Assembly: GCA_017539105.1 (NCBI GenBank)
Contig: JAFYHQ010000032.1
Span: 1 to 64,000 of the forward strand
DNA: 64,000 nucleotides
Reading direction: 5' to 3'
DNA from: Erysipelotrichaceae bacterium
GTDB taxonomy: Bacteria; Bacillota_I; Bacilli_A; Erysipelotrichales; Erysipelotrichaceae
Part shown: positions 33,927 to 42,013 of the stretch, piece after piece
Layout: each line of letters starts with the position of its first letter
How positions within the stretch are numbered: the first letter of the stretch is position 1
Program-made: the position numbers and the translations under genes
Notes under the pieces: generated by a model
What the model saw: the letters and a program-made list of their open reading frames with translations, nothing else
Database searches by the model: none
Told to the model about the DNA's origin: nothing

Positions 33927-34841
33927 ATGAAAACTACCAACAAGGGCTTTGGAAGGATTTCAATACCGCTGGTGACCCCTTTCAAAGAGAACGAAGAAGT
34001 CAACTATGAAGTCTATGAACAGCTGATCGACTATGTGATTGAACACGACTGCTGCGACTCTGTCATTTCGACCGGTACGACCGGCGAGGCAAGCGCTCTG
34101 ATGTTCGATGAGAGAGTGAAGCTGTTTGAAACCGCAAAGAAAGCAGTCAAAGGACGCTGCAAGCTGATTTGCGGTACCGGCTGCGCTTCGACCTATGAAA
34201 CGATCAGACTGACCAAAGAGGCTGTCAGGATCGGTGCGGACTACTGCCTGATCGTCGCTCCGTTCTACTGCAAACCGAACCAGGAAGGCATCTTCAACCA
34301 TTACTGGAGGATTGCGGAAGAGACGGATGCCAAGATCATGCTTTACAACATCCCGATTTTCACCGGTGTTAATATCGAACCGGAAACCTGCGCAAGACTG
34401 GCGGAGCATCCGAATATCATCGGTATCAAAGACGAGTCCGGTCTGAACCCGAACCAGATCCTGGATTACCGTCTGGCGGTCAAAGATCCTGAGTTCATCA
34501 TCTTCAACGGCGACGACGTCATGCTGCTGCCGACCATCGTACAGGGCGCTCAGGGAATCATTTCCGGTTCCGCTCATATCTTAGGCGATGTCCTGAACAA
34601 TGTCTTCGATGCATTCGAAGCAGGCCAGAACGATGTCGCATTAGAGAATTTCACGAAACTGTACAAGTTCTGCCGTACCTGGGCTGATTTTGGCAGAGTT
34701 CATCCGAATCCTATTTTGAGACCTGCCATCGAACTGAAGACAGGCCTGAAGATCGGTCCTGCCAGAGGTCCTTTGGCACCGATCACCGAAGCGGAAATGG
34801 CCAACCTCAAGAAGGTCATGACCGAATTAGGCATACTATAA
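33927..34841 (+). CDS. DHDPS/NAL-family aldolase 1
   Basis: 304 residues, (beta/alpha)8 class I aldolase. Motifs: S-T-G-T-T-G-E-A-S (48-56, pyruvate carboxylate site), Tyr140 in Y-N-I-P and the Schiff-base Lys168 in G-I-K-D-E-S. Family members cleave or make pyruvate-derived keto acids (DapA, NanA, KDG aldolase, some dehydratases). It is first in a catabolic locus rather than with dap genes, so 2-keto-3-deoxy acid cleavage is more likely than lysine synthesis. RBS AAAGGAGAG. A strong terminator follows. Confidence 0.82.
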   Translation: MKTTNKGFGRISIPLVTPFKENEEVNYEVYEQLIDYVIEHDCCDSVISTGTTGEASALMFDERVKLFETAKKAVKGRCKLICGTGCASTYETIRLTKEAVRIGADYCLIVAPFYCKPNQEGIFNHYWRIAEETDAKIMLYNIPIFTGVNIEPETCARLAEHPNIIGIKDESGLNPNQILDYRLAVKDPEFIIFNGDDVMLLPTIVQGAQGIISGSAHILGDVLNNVFDAFEAGQNDVALENFTKLYKFCRTWADFGRVHPNPILRPAIELKTGLKIGPARGPLAPITEAEMANLKKVMTELGIL

Positions 34842-34850
34842 TCATTTCAC

Positions 34851-34874
34851 AGGCGCTTTATAGCGCCTTTTTTA
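34851..34874 (+). terminator. Intra-locus terminator after aldolase 1
   Basis: AGGCGCT (34851-34857) pairs with AGCGCCT (34862-34868), followed by TTTTTT. Only 48 bases separate aldolase 1 from the next start, so it probably lets through part of the transcription. Confidence 0.8.
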
Positions 34875-34889
34875 TCATGTGAGGTATTT

Positions 34890-35906
34890 ATGAAAGCTGC
34901 AGTTTTAGATACGGAAGGCAGATTATCAGTTCAGGAAGTCGATCTGCCCGTGATTCCGGAATACGGAGTGCTGGTTAGAATCGAGTACGGATCCACCTGC
35001 GCAGGCACGGATGCCAGACTGATGCGCAAGGAACATCCCAATCCGGTCTTTTATCCTTCGGTGCTGGGTCATGAATCGACAGGTGTCGTCGTGGAACTGG
35101 GTCAGAAAGTCAGAAACTACAAGATCGGCGACCGCATCAGCAGGGTAGGCACGATTCCGAATGAAACACTGGGAGTATGCTGGGGCGGTTTCGCACAGTA
35201 CGGCATCGCTTTGGACTGGCAAGCTATGGAGGAAGACGGCATCGATCAGAGTCTCTGGTTCAAAAACCGCGTCAACAAGGTGATCCCTCCCGATATCGAT
35301 CCGAAGGATGGCCCAATGATCATAACATGGAGAGAAACATTGAGTTATTTCAACCGTCTGAAGGTCCGAAAAGGCGCAAACGTGCTGATTGCCGGATCCG
35401 GTGCCAATTCTTTGGCGTTTGTGAATCATGCCATTTATAATGAAGATAGAGTTATCGTGATCGGCAGTCCATCCAGAAACCGGGACGCTTTGAAAGCGGG
35501 AGCGATCGCTGCCATCGATTATCATGCTGAAAATATAAACGATTTATTACAAGAACATTTCCCTGATGGAATCGATGTGATCATCGATGGAGTGGGAAAC
35601 AGCGACAACGTCAACAACGCCTTGTCTCTGATCAACGAGGGCGGTACTGTAGGTGTATACGGATGGAACGACCGCAAAGGCTACGGAATCAATCCGTTTA
35701 GAACCACGCGCAATTTCAATGTCTACTGTGCCGGCTACGATGAACCGGAAACGCATGAGGAAGTCATCAGGCGGATCCGGGAAGGAAAACTGAAAGCTGA
35801 AGATTTCTATGACAAGGAACATCCGCTTCCGTTAGACAACATCATGGAAGCCTATGAACGTTTAAAGAAGAGAGAAGCATACAAGTTTCTGATCGATATG
35901 CAATAG
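34890..35906 (+). CDS. Zinc-type medium-chain alcohol/polyol dehydrogenase
   Basis: 338 residues, MDR superfamily. Catalytic-zinc ligands are visible in the N-terminal G-S-T-C-A-G-T-D (Cys) and G-H-E-S-T-G-V (His-Glu); the four-Cys structural-zinc lobe is absent. Rossmann motif A-G-S-G-A-N-S near residue 168. Probably NAD(P)-dependent oxidation of a sugar-derived alcohol. It may work with the adjacent SDR to oxidise and re-reduce (epimerise) a hydroxyl (inference). Starts behind GTGAGGT. Confidence 0.78.
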   Translation: MKAAVLDTEGRLSVQEVDLPVIPEYGVLVRIEYGSTCAGTDARLMRKEHPNPVFYPSVLGHESTGVVVELGQKVRNYKIGDRISRVGTIPNETLGVCWGGFAQYGIALDWQAMEEDGIDQSLWFKNRVNKVIPPDIDPKDGPMIITWRETLSYFNRLKVRKGANVLIAGSGANSLAFVNHAIYNEDRVIVIGSPSRNRDALKAGAIAAIDYHAENINDLLQEHFPDGIDVIIDGVGNSDNVNNALSLINEGGTVGVYGWNDRKGYGINPFRTTRNFNVYCAGYDEPETHEEVIRRIREGKLKAEDFYDKEHPLPLDNIMEAYERLKKREAYKFLIDMQ

Positions 35907-35915
35907 GAGGAAAAT

Positions 35916-36746
35916 ATGCAAGATCCATTATTCTCGGTAGAAAACAAGATCGTCATCATTACCGGAGGCCTGGGACAGCTTGGTTCCAACTACACGAAAG
36001 CGTTTCTGGAGAGAGGTTCGAAAGTAGCTTTGTTCGAGCACAGCGAACCGACGCCGGAAAGGATGCAGAAAGTGTTCGGTGAACTCTCAGAAAGCGAGAA
36101 TCTCAGAGCCTACAAGGTAGATATCACGAAGAAAGAAGAAATCAATCAAGCCCTGGATGAAGTGGAAAAGGTATGGGGCACGCCGGATGTACTGGTAAAC
36201 AATGCCGGTCTCGATACCCAGCCATCCGCTCCGCCGGAAGTATCCGGTCCGTTCGAAAACTTCCCGGAAGAAGTCTTCCGTCAGGTCGTGGAAGTCAACC
36301 TGGTTGGGGCGTTCCTGATCGATCAGGCGGTAGGCGCACGTATGGCAAAAGCCGGGAAAGAGGGTTCCATCATCAATGTAGGATCGATCTACGGCATGCT
36401 GTCACCGGTACAGGATATCTATGCCTACAAGAAAGAAATGACAGGCGTTCCTTTCATCAAGCCTGTCGCTTATTCCGCATCCAAATCCGGAGTCTACAAC
36501 CTGACCAGATACTGCGCGACCTATTGGGCAAAATCCGGCATCCGGGTGAATACTTTTACACCATCCGGCGTCTGGAGAGATACGCAGGACGATTATTTCC
36601 ATGCGAACTATGAAGCGCGTATTCCGATCGGCAGAATGGCAAGAGAGGATGAATACAATGGAGCGATCATCTTCCTGGCATCGGATGCCAGCAGGTATAT
36701 GACCGGTTCCAATCTGATCATGGATGGCGGTTGGACGGCATGGTAA
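35916..36746 (+). CDS. SDR-family oxidoreductase 1
   Basis: 276 residues, classical SDR. T-G-G-L-G-Q-L-G is a variant of the TGxxxGxG coenzyme motif; N-N-A-G-L, the catalytic Y-S-A-S-K (Tyr and Lys) and the C-terminal D-G-G-W-T-A-W are present. An insertion of about 12 residues precedes the Tyr (PVQDIYAYKKEM region), seen in sugar-related SDRs. RBS AGGAGGA. Overlaps the NanA-like gene by 7 bases. Substrate unknown. Confidence 0.82.
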   Translation: MQDPLFSVENKIVIITGGLGQLGSNYTKAFLERGSKVALFEHSEPTPERMQKVFGELSESENLRAYKVDITKKEEINQALDEVEKVWGTPDVLVNNAGLDTQPSAPPEVSGPFENFPEEVFRQVVEVNLVGAFLIDQAVGARMAKAGKEGSIINVGSIYGMLSPVQDIYAYKKEMTGVPFIKPVAYSASKSGVYNLTRYCATYWAKSGIRVNTFTPSGVWRDTQDDYFHANYEARIPIGRMAREDEYNGAIIFLASDASRYMTGSNLIMDGGWTAW

Positions 36747-37633
36747 GCAATAAGAAGCTGGATGTCATCTATTCGGCGCTGACAACGCCGTTTCATGAAG
36801 ACGAGTCTTTGAATGTCGAAGCATTAAGGAAACTGGTTCAGTTCGAACTGGAGAATGGGGTCGAAGGATTCTACTGCTGCGGTTCTTCGGGAGAAGGATT
36901 GCTGCTGTCGCTGGATGAGAGAAAGAAAGTCCTGGAGACGGTTTTAGAAGAAGTCGATGGCAGCGTCCCGGTCATTTCCCATATCGGAACCGTAGCGACA
37001 AAGGATGTCATCGAACTGGCGGAACATGCCTTGCATGCAGGTGCGGATGCCGTCAGTATGATTCCTCCGTACTACTACAATTTCTCGATGAACGAGATCA
37101 TCCAGTACTATCTGGATGTCGTGAATGCGGTAAACGAAATTCCGGTCATCGTCTACAATATCCCGCAGTTTACCGGTGTTTCTTTCAACAAGAACAATGC
37201 CGGCAGGCTTCTGGAGAACGATCATGTGATCGGCATCAAACATACTTCGACAGACCTCTTCGGTCTGGAACGGATGAAACATGATTTTCCGGATAAGATC
37301 TACTTCAACGGATTCGATGAGATCTTCCTGTCCGGATTGTGTGCGGGAGCCAATGCAGCCATCGGTACGACCGTGAATCTGTACCCCAAGACTTTCCGCA
37401 GGCTGAAAGATCTCTTTGAAGCAGACAGGCTGGAAGAAGCGCAGAAGGTACAGACCCTGATCAACCACCGCGTGGAAGAAATGGTCAATGTCGGGATCTT
37501 CTCTGCCGTCAAATACATCTTTAAGAAGATCGGCATCGACTGTGGTGAATGCCGCCGTCCGTTTGCGAAACTGAACGAGGAACAGAAAACAAAGCTGAAT
37601 CAGCTGATCGAAGAAGGCTTCGATATAGAATAG
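36740..37633 (+). CDS. N-acetylneuraminate lyase-like aldolase (DHDPS/NAL family 2)
   Basis: 297 residues from ATG 36740. Of the three paralogues this is closest to NanA: G-S-S-G-E-G (48-53), Tyr139 in Y-N-I-P-Q-F-T-G-V, Lys167 in G-I-K-H-T-S-T-D-L, then F-N-G-F-D-E-I-F-x-S-G-L and a C-terminal C-R-R-P-F, all paralleled in E. coli NanA. NanA-family enzymes split ulosonic acids (Neu5Ac, and Kdo in Kdo aldolase) into pyruvate plus an aldose. No nanE or nanK is nearby; the pentose-type kinase and isomerase that follow favour an eight-carbon acid giving D-arabinose (inference). Confidence 0.85.
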   Translation: MVSNKKLDVIYSALTTPFHEDESLNVEALRKLVQFELENGVEGFYCCGSSGEGLLLSLDERKKVLETVLEEVDGSVPVISHIGTVATKDVIELAEHALHAGADAVSMIPPYYYNFSMNEIIQYYLDVVNAVNEIPVIVYNIPQFTGVSFNKNNAGRLLENDHVIGIKHTSTDLFGLERMKHDFPDKIYFNGFDEIFLSGLCAGANAAIGTTVNLYPKTFRRLKDLFEADRLEEAQKVQTLINHRVEEMVNVGIFSAVKYIFKKIGIDCGECRRPFAKLNEEQKTKLNQLIEEGFDIE

Positions 37634-37642
37634 GAGAATACA

Positions 37643-38632
37643 ATGAAGAAACCAAAAATATTGATTGTGGGAAGTCTGGGAATGGACTTTACCTTCTCGA
37701 CGAATGTCTTCCCGAATGAAGGAGAAACCATCATCGGCAAGAGTTTCAAGACCGCTCCCGGAGGCAAAGGAGCCAACCAGGCGGTACAGGTCGCCAGACT
37801 GGGTGCCGATACGACGATGGTCGGAAAACTGGGGAAGGACGCCAATGGCGCAGAACTGCTGAAGACGATCGACGCAGCAGGCATCCATCGCGAGAAACTG
37901 CTGTTTGATGAAGAAGTACCGACACAGGTCGCGGACATCATTCTGGAAGAAGCGGAAGGCAAGGACACCAAGAACCGTATCATCATCATCCAGGGTGCCA
38001 ATATGACCATCCGGCCGGATGAGATCGCATTCCTGAAAGAAGAGATCAAAGACTACGACATGGTCATCCTGCAGCTGGAGATTCCGATGGAGATCAACGA
38101 GATCGTCGCGAAATATGCCTATGACGCAGGCGTACCGGTCATGCTGAATAGTGCGCCAAGCGCACCGTTGTCGGATGAACTCTTATCACATCTGACTTAC
38201 ATTTCCCCGAATGAACACGAAGCGAAAGATATCACAGGCGTGGAGATCCGTTATGATGGGAATGAAGTGAATATGGAGGATGTACGGAAAGCCTGTGAAG
38301 TATTGCGTGAGAAAGGTGTCAGAAATGCTTTGATCACATTGGGCGGTTCCGGTGCGGCAATATTGAATGATGACGGATTCTTCCATTATCCGTGCGTCAA
38401 AGGACTGAATGTGGTCGACCCGACTGCGGCAGGCGATTCGTTTGTCGGTGCGTTCTGTACGGCAGTCTGTCTCGGTTTAAGCATGGAAGAAGTGCTTTGC
38501 TTCGCCAACCATGTGGCCGCTTTGACGGTCTGCGCGTTCGGAGCGATGCCTTCGCTGCCGACTTTGGATAAAGTCGTTGAACTGATGAAAGAAAAGGGTG
38601 TCGATGTGCCTGATCTTTCGGCTTTGGAATGA
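37643..38632 (+). CDS. Ribokinase-like PfkB sugar kinase
   Basis: 329 residues. G-G-K-G-A-N-Q-A-V-Q (ribokinase signature 1, about residues 42-51) and D-P-T-A-A-G-D-S-F-V-G-A-F (signature 2 with the catalytic Asp) are intact, so a ribokinase/5-phosphate-forming pentose kinase is likely. Followed directly by an A5P-isomerase-type SIS protein and an RbsD/FucU mutarotase, it would fit D-arabinose or D-ribose as substrate. RBS AGGAGA. Confidence 0.87.
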   Translation: MKKPKILIVGSLGMDFTFSTNVFPNEGETIIGKSFKTAPGGKGANQAVQVARLGADTTMVGKLGKDANGAELLKTIDAAGIHREKLLFDEEVPTQVADIILEEAEGKDTKNRIIIIQGANMTIRPDEIAFLKEEIKDYDMVILQLEIPMEINEIVAKYAYDAGVPVMLNSAPSAPLSDELLSHLTYISPNEHEAKDITGVEIRYDGNEVNMEDVRKACEVLREKGVRNALITLGGSGAAILNDDGFFHYPCVKGLNVVDPTAAGDSFVGAFCTAVCLGLSMEEVLCFANHVAALTVCAFGAMPSLPTLDKVVELMKEKGVDVPDLSALE

Positions 38633-38635
38633 ACC

Positions 38636-39247
38636 ATGAACAGTAAAGATCTGAAAGCTTTGGAACATTATGTTTCCAACACGGAAAAAGAGGTCATCAG
38701 TACGTTAAAAGGGTTGGATATCGATGCTTTGAATAAAGCAGCCAATCTGATCCGGAAAGCGGAAAAGAACGGAAACCGCGTCCATGTATCGGGAATCGGA
38801 AAACCGGGACATATCGCAGGCTATATCGCATCGCTGCTGTCTTCGACGGGAACGCCGAGCTATTTCCTGCATGGCACGGAAGCTGTACATGGCAGCTGCG
38901 GTCAGCTGTGCAAGGGCGATGTGGTGATCTTCATTTCTAATTCCGGGGAAACCTCGGAGATGAAAGCGACTATACAAGCGATTAAAAACAACGAATGCGA
39001 CGTGATCGGCGTATCCGGAAACAAGGATTCTTGGCTGGCGAAGCAGTCCAAGGTCCATCTGCTGGCTCATGTGGATGAGGAAGGCGGACCTCTGAATCGG
39101 GCGCCCCGGGCTTCGATCCTGTCGGAAACGATCGTTCTGCAGGCATTAAGTACGATCCTGCAGTCGCATGAGAATATCGATCCGAAACAGTATGTCAAGT
39201 GGCATCCGGGAGGATCACTGGGACAATTAAGAGAGAACGAAAAATAG
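38636..39247 (+). CDS. SIS-domain sugar phosphate isomerase (KdsD/KpsF-like, no CBS)
   Basis: 203 residues: a single SIS domain with S-G-I-G-K-P-G-H-I-A, I-S-N-S-G-E-T and the C-terminal H-P-G-G-S-L-G, the signature of arabinose-5-phosphate isomerases. The C-terminal CBS pair of KdsD/GutQ is missing, as in the short single-domain forms. It should interconvert arabinose 5-phosphate and ribulose 5-phosphate, but 3-hexulose-6-phosphate isomerase-like roles are possible. It starts 3 bases after the kinase stop, which argues for consecutive steps. Confidence 0.83.
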   Translation: MNSKDLKALEHYVSNTEKEVISTLKGLDIDALNKAANLIRKAEKNGNRVHVSGIGKPGHIAGYIASLLSSTGTPSYFLHGTEAVHGSCGQLCKGDVVIFISNSGETSEMKATIQAIKNNECDVIGVSGNKDSWLAKQSKVHLLAHVDEEGGPLNRAPRASILSETIVLQALSTILQSHENIDPKQYVKWHPGGSLGQLRENEK

Positions 39248-39257
39248 GAGAAAACAT

Positions 39258-39677
39258 ATGTTGACAACAAAACTGATCAATCCTGAGATCATGGCTGCCT
39301 TAAGCTTATGCGGACATGGCTCGAAAGTGCTGATTGCGGATGGCAACTATCCGCTGGCGGAAAAAAGCGGTCCTGCCAAGAAAGTATTCCTTGGCGTCAA
39401 AGCCGGACTTCCTACGGTAACGGATGTGCTGGAAGCGATCCATTCGGTCTGCGAGATCGAAGCGGCAGCTGTCATGGTTCCGGAAGACGGTTCGACTCCG
39501 GAAATCTTTGCGGAATTCGAGAAAGAACTCAACGGCATGAAACTGACCCCGTTAGGCAGATACGAATTCTATGACGCATGCATGTCCGAGAAACCGGGAG
39601 AAGCGCTTGTACTGGCGATTTCCACAGGTGAAAAACGGACTTATGCCAATATTCTGATCACGATCGGCGTCGCCTGA
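39258..39677 (+). CDS. RbsD/FucU-family sugar mutarotase
   Basis: 139 residues. N-terminal L-C-G-H-G-S-K-V-L-I-A-D-G-N-Y-P corresponds to the GHGD.. D motif of the family with the catalytic His kept and the next Asp replaced by Ser; Y-A-N-I-L-I near the C-terminus is the other family box. It speeds anomer exchange of a free sugar. FucU acts on L-fucose, which shares ring configuration with D-arabinose, so a D-arabinose role fits the neighbours (inference). Last gene of this block; a new promoter follows. Confidence 0.85.
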   Translation: MLTTKLINPEIMAALSLCGHGSKVLIADGNYPLAEKSGPAKKVFLGVKAGLPTVTDVLEAIHSVCEIEAAAVMVPEDGSTPEIFAEFEKELNGMKLTPLGRYEFYDACMSEKPGEALVLAISTGEKRTYANILITIGVA

Positions 39678-39678
39678 T

Positions 39679-39720
39679 TGTAAGCGCTTTATTGACTATA
39701 TACTGATATCTTTATATAAT
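39679..39720 (+). promoter_or_regulatory. Promoter with overlapping CcpA-type cre box for the ABC importer
   Basis: cre-like TGTAAGCGCTTTAT at 39679-39692 matches the consensus TGWAARCGYTWNCW at 13 of 14 positions and abuts TTGACT (-35, 39692-39697); TATAAT (-10, 39715-39720) is 17 bases further. Binding there would block RNA polymerase, predicting catabolite repression. Confidence 0.7.
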
Positions 39721-39754
39721 TAAGTTATCTTACAACTTTCATAAATAATACAAG

Positions 39755-39765
39755 ATGTCCGACAA
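39755..39765 (+). promoter_or_regulatory. Third TGTC-N-GACA operator, importer leader
   Basis: TGTCCGACA at 39756-39764 is a perfect palindrome around a central C, about 30 bases downstream of the expected transcription start; same form as the two at 33835 and 33866. Confidence 0.65.
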
Positions 39766-39815
39766 ATTATGCATGAGAGTTGAGGGTATAAAACAAAACT
39801 TTAAGGAGGAATAAA

Positions 39816-41057
39816 ATGAAAAAGTTTTTGTTGATGTTGCTGGCTGTGCTGATGGTTTTCTCATTAGCTGCTTGCGGTAACAAGGGCGGAGGTTCCGAAG
39901 GCGGAGACTCGAACGAGGGCGATCCGATCGTATTCGGTCTGACCACTACCGTTACCGGTGACCAGGCTGCCGGTGGTGAACAGGCTACCAATGGCGCTAC
40001 ATTGGCGATCAATGAAGTCAATGAAGCCGGCGGTATTCTGCTGAATGATGGAAAATATCACAAGATCGTTCTGAAGATCGAAGACGACCAGGGTGATAAG
40101 GTCCTGTGCGACACGACGGTTCGTCGTCTGGTTGAACAGGAAGGCGCTGTCGTCATTTTAGGCCCGTACTTCTCAGGCCAGACGATCGCTTTGGATGGAA
40201 CGATGAGAGAATTAGGCGTAGCTTTGATCAACTCTGCTACCAATGTCGGCATCGATGATCTCAAGAACCCATATCTGTGGCACAACCGTTGCGATGATGG
40301 CTTGAATGGCGTTATCTTAGGCAAGGCTGTCGTTGATGAATATGTCAAGAGAAACGGCTCTGCAGACGGCCTGAAGGTCGGTATCATCTGCGGTAACGAT
40401 GATACAGGTACCGGTGCTGCGCAGGTTTATGAGAACTACTTCACGGAGCATGGCATTGATTTCTATCGTGATGAACACGATACGACAGTCGATGACCTGA
40501 CTGCATACATCCAGAAGGCAATCGCCGCAGGATGCAACGCATGGGTTTCTTCCTGCCATGACAAGGGCGCTGTCGCTATTGCGAAAGCAATGTACGAACA
40601 GGGTCTGAGAGACCAGATCGTCTTCACGAACCCGATTCTGGCTCAGACGAACGTTCTGGAAATGATGGAACCTGAATGGGTCGAAGGCTGGGCATGTGTC
40701 GCCGACTATTCCGCTTCTGACACTTCCAATCCTTTGGCTGCAGAATTCACGAAGAAATGGAACGCTGCTTACAGCGTCACTCCGGATGTCCAGGGTGCTT
40801 TGTACTACTGCCACGCAAATCTGGCAATCAAAGCGATCCAGGATGCAGGATCTGCTGATCCTCAGGCAATCGCTGATGCGATCGCTAAGATCTCCGGATA
40901 CAAGACGATCATCGGTACGGTCTATGCGGACGAATACTCCAACCTGATTTATGAAATCGGTATTACCTACATCAGAAATCTGGTTCCGACGATGGAAGCA
41001 TCCGTATCCATGGTTGAATCACAGGACGACGTCAAAGACGTTGCGAAGTATCACTAA
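39816..41057 (+). CDS. Liv-type ABC transporter substrate-binding lipoprotein
   Basis: 413 residues. Signal peptide with lipobox L-A-A-C (acylated Cys20), a Gly/Ser/Glu linker, then a type I periplasmic-binding fold of the LivK/amide-urea class (I-V-F-G-L-T-T-T-V-T-G-D, A-I-N-E-V-N-E-A-G-G-I). Very strong ribosome site TTAAGGAGG. The class was named for branched-chain amino acids but takes diverse small acids and amides. Placement among the aldolases suggests the ulosonic or sugar acid substrate. A long terminator follows, raising its level over the membrane parts. Confidence 0.9.
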   Translation: MKKFLLMLLAVLMVFSLAACGNKGGGSEGGDSNEGDPIVFGLTTTVTGDQAAGGEQATNGATLAINEVNEAGGILLNDGKYHKIVLKIEDDQGDKVLCDTTVRRLVEQEGAVVILGPYFSGQTIALDGTMRELGVALINSATNVGIDDLKNPYLWHNRCDDGLNGVILGKAVVDEYVKRNGSADGLKVGIICGNDDTGTGAAQVYENYFTEHGIDFYRDEHDTTVDDLTAYIQKAIAAGCNAWVSSCHDKGAVAIAKAMYEQGLRDQIVFTNPILAQTNVLEMMEPEWVEGWACVADYSASDTSNPLAAEFTKKWNAAYSVTPDVQGALYYCHANLAIKAIQDAGSADPQAIADAIAKISGYKTIIGTVYADEYSNLIYEIGITYIRNLVPTMEASVSMVESQDDVKDVAKYH

Positions 41058-41068
41058 TATTTGATAAC

Positions 41069-41104
41069 ATACCGCATCACCGTTTTGGTGGTGCGGTATT
41101 TTTT
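41069..41104 (+). terminator. Strong terminator between binding protein and permeases
   Basis: A 13-bp stem (41069-41081 with 41087-41099), loop GTTTT, then six T. Read-through is needed for the permease and ATPase genes unless they have another promoter, which I do not see. Confidence 0.85.
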
Positions 41105-41120
41105 ATGAAGAGGTGCATTT

Positions 41121-42005
41121 ATGTCCATATTTGAAGGAGTAAACTGGTTACAGCTGCTTGTAACCGCGATTGCGATGGGTTGTATCTATTCCCTGATCGC
41201 AACCGAATATACACTGATCTACAATGCGACCGGCCTGGTTAATTTCGCCCATGAGAGTTTTATCGTATTGGGAGCCTATATCTTTGCCGGTACGTTTGAA
41301 AGAGCGTTGCAGTTTCCCCACTGGCTGGCAATCGCTCTGACTCTTGTTTCCATGGCAGCGTTCGGTGTGCTTGTCGCTTCGACGATCCTGAATCCGTTGA
41401 GGAACCTGCAGTTCGTCACCTATGCCATGTTCGGAACGATGATGCTGTCAAGGATCATCATTGAAATATGCCGTTTATCGTGGGGTTCTTTGCCGTTTAC
41501 GGTCAAAGGTTTTCTGAGGGAGTCTATTAATATCGGTTCGACAGTTCTGTCTGAATCATATATCTATATCATTGTCATATCTATCATTGTCATATCCTTG
41601 CTTCAGGCATTCTTTAAACTGACCAAAGCAGGAAAAGCGATGATCTGCGTATCGCAGAACAAGGATGCGGCAGCCCTGATGGGCATCAACGTTTCCGCCA
41701 GCATCAATCTTACGGTCGCGATTTCTTCGATCATCTGCGGTATCATCGGTATTCTGTGTGCACCGCTTTATAATGTTTCTTCGAACATGGTGACTTCGGC
41801 AGCGACCAAAGGGTTCTGCGCGGGTGTCATCGGCGGTTTCGGTTCTTATCCCGGTGCGATCATCGGGGGCATCCTGATCGGTCTGATCGAACAGTTCGGT
41901 ATCATTTTCATTCCATCGGTCTGGAAAGATGCCTTATCGTTCGGTCTGATGATCATCTTCCTGCTGATCCGTCCGGGCGGGATCATCAAGAGAAAGAAAG
42001 CGTAG
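41121..42005 (+). CDS. Liv-type ABC permease (LivH family)
   Basis: 294 residues, about eight membrane segments. Y-S-L-I-A-T-E-Y-T-L-I-Y-N-A-T-G-L-V-N-F-A-H near the N-terminus and the coupling-helix region with A-A-L-M-G-I-N are typical LivH features. Starts behind AAGAGGTG. Forms the channel together with the LivM-type protein. Confidence 0.9.
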   Translation: MSIFEGVNWLQLLVTAIAMGCIYSLIATEYTLIYNATGLVNFAHESFIVLGAYIFAGTFERALQFPHWLAIALTLVSMAAFGVLVASTILNPLRNLQFVTYAMFGTMMLSRIIIEICRLSWGSLPFTVKGFLRESINIGSTVLSESYIYIIVISIIVISLLQAFFKLTKAGKAMICVSQNKDAAALMGINVSASINLTVAISSIICGIIGILCAPLYNVSSNMVTSAATKGFCAGVIGGFGSYPGAIIGGILIGLIEQFGIIFIPSVWKDALSFGLMIIFLLIRPGGIIKRKKA

Positions 42006-42013
42006 GTGGCAGG

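Noticed and set aside
36944-37888. 314-codon open frame on the - strand across the NanA-like and kinase genes
   Set aside because: Entirely opposite two clear enzymes; His/Asp/Phe-rich shadow composition and no family motif.
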